From NCBI RefSeq assembly GCF_002109495.1, contig NZ_LVJN01000020.1, positions 604,300-668,299 of the forward strand: a DNA stretch of 64,000 nucleotides, written 5' to 3'. How positions within the stretch are numbered: position 1 is the stretch's first letter; each line of letters starts with the position of its first letter. The notes under the pieces were generated by a model. It worked only from the letters and a program-made list of their open reading frames with translations, did not search any database and had not been told where the DNA came from. Both the position numbers and the translations under genes were made by a program. The stretch is from Magnetofaba australis IT-1 (GTDB taxonomy: Bacteria; Pseudomonadota; Magnetococcia; Magnetococcales; Magnetococcaceae). Below, in pieces: positions 62,228 through 64,000 of this stretch.

Positions 62228-64000
<1,773 letters not shown>

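Overview
The window is 64 kb of a GC-rich proteobacterial chromosome, mostly conserved housekeeping genes. The gene set suggests a deep-branching, alphaproteobacterium-like aquatic organism: a full Rnf ion-pumping complex, a ThiS-ThiG fusion, a family-4 uracil-DNA glycosylase, GatCAB, tRNA-Val(CAC), c-di-GMP enzymes and an OprI-like lipoprotein. A Magnetococcales-type host is my best guess; this is inference from gene content, not a database result.

Layout. 1-5 kb: the end of a GGDEF-EAL protein, a Na/phosphate symporter with a PhoU domain, a lysine-rich small protein and a membrane protein. 5.1-7.8 kb: a complete IS21-family element. 8-12.4 kb: pyrF, an acidic small protein, dapB, an AEC permease and PPK2. 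12.6-18 kb: a DUF302 protein, tRNA-Val, a uracil-DNA glycosylase, then surE-pcm-yqaA-nlpD. 18.3-19.7 kb: a complete IS110/IS1111-type element. 20-26.5 kb: an alanine-zipper lipoprotein, thiSG, an Ala/Glu-rich protein, aroQ, accB-accC and a hypoxanthine phosphoribosyltransferase-like gene. 26.7-33.8 kb (minus strand): AsmA-like protein, gatB, gatA, gatC and an aspartate aminotransferase. 34-39.6 kb (minus strand): rnfABCDGE. 40-48.9 kb: two Mrp/ApbC ATPases, a cNMP-GGDEF cyclase, a DnaJ-related protein, glycosyltransferase-like proteins, a DegT aminotransferase and a STAS protein. 49-60.1 kb: an envelope and signalling block with two secreted repeat/coiled-coil proteins, a PH-domain protein, two paralogous histidine kinases (one frameshifted) and two exported TPR proteins. 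60.3-64 kb: an HU-like protein without its DNA-binding arm, a NifX-like protein, a sugar transferase and the start of uvrB.

The most unusual feature lies between the genes. A family of interspersed repeats, built from interchangeable short hairpins plus one conserved non-hairpin segment (module E below), occupies at least eight intergenic sites. Both insertion sequences sit inside copies of it. The IS21 element left a 6-bp duplication (GCGGCT). The IS110 element inserted between two hairpins at a site still present empty in the copy near 42.18 kb. The non-coding right end of the IS110 element carries short matches to both sides of its target and both of its own ends, in the arrangement expected of a bridge/seek guide RNA. 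This is the best candidate here for a programmable system.

Gene starts were moved inward from the longest open frame where a ribosome-binding site or family alignment supported it.
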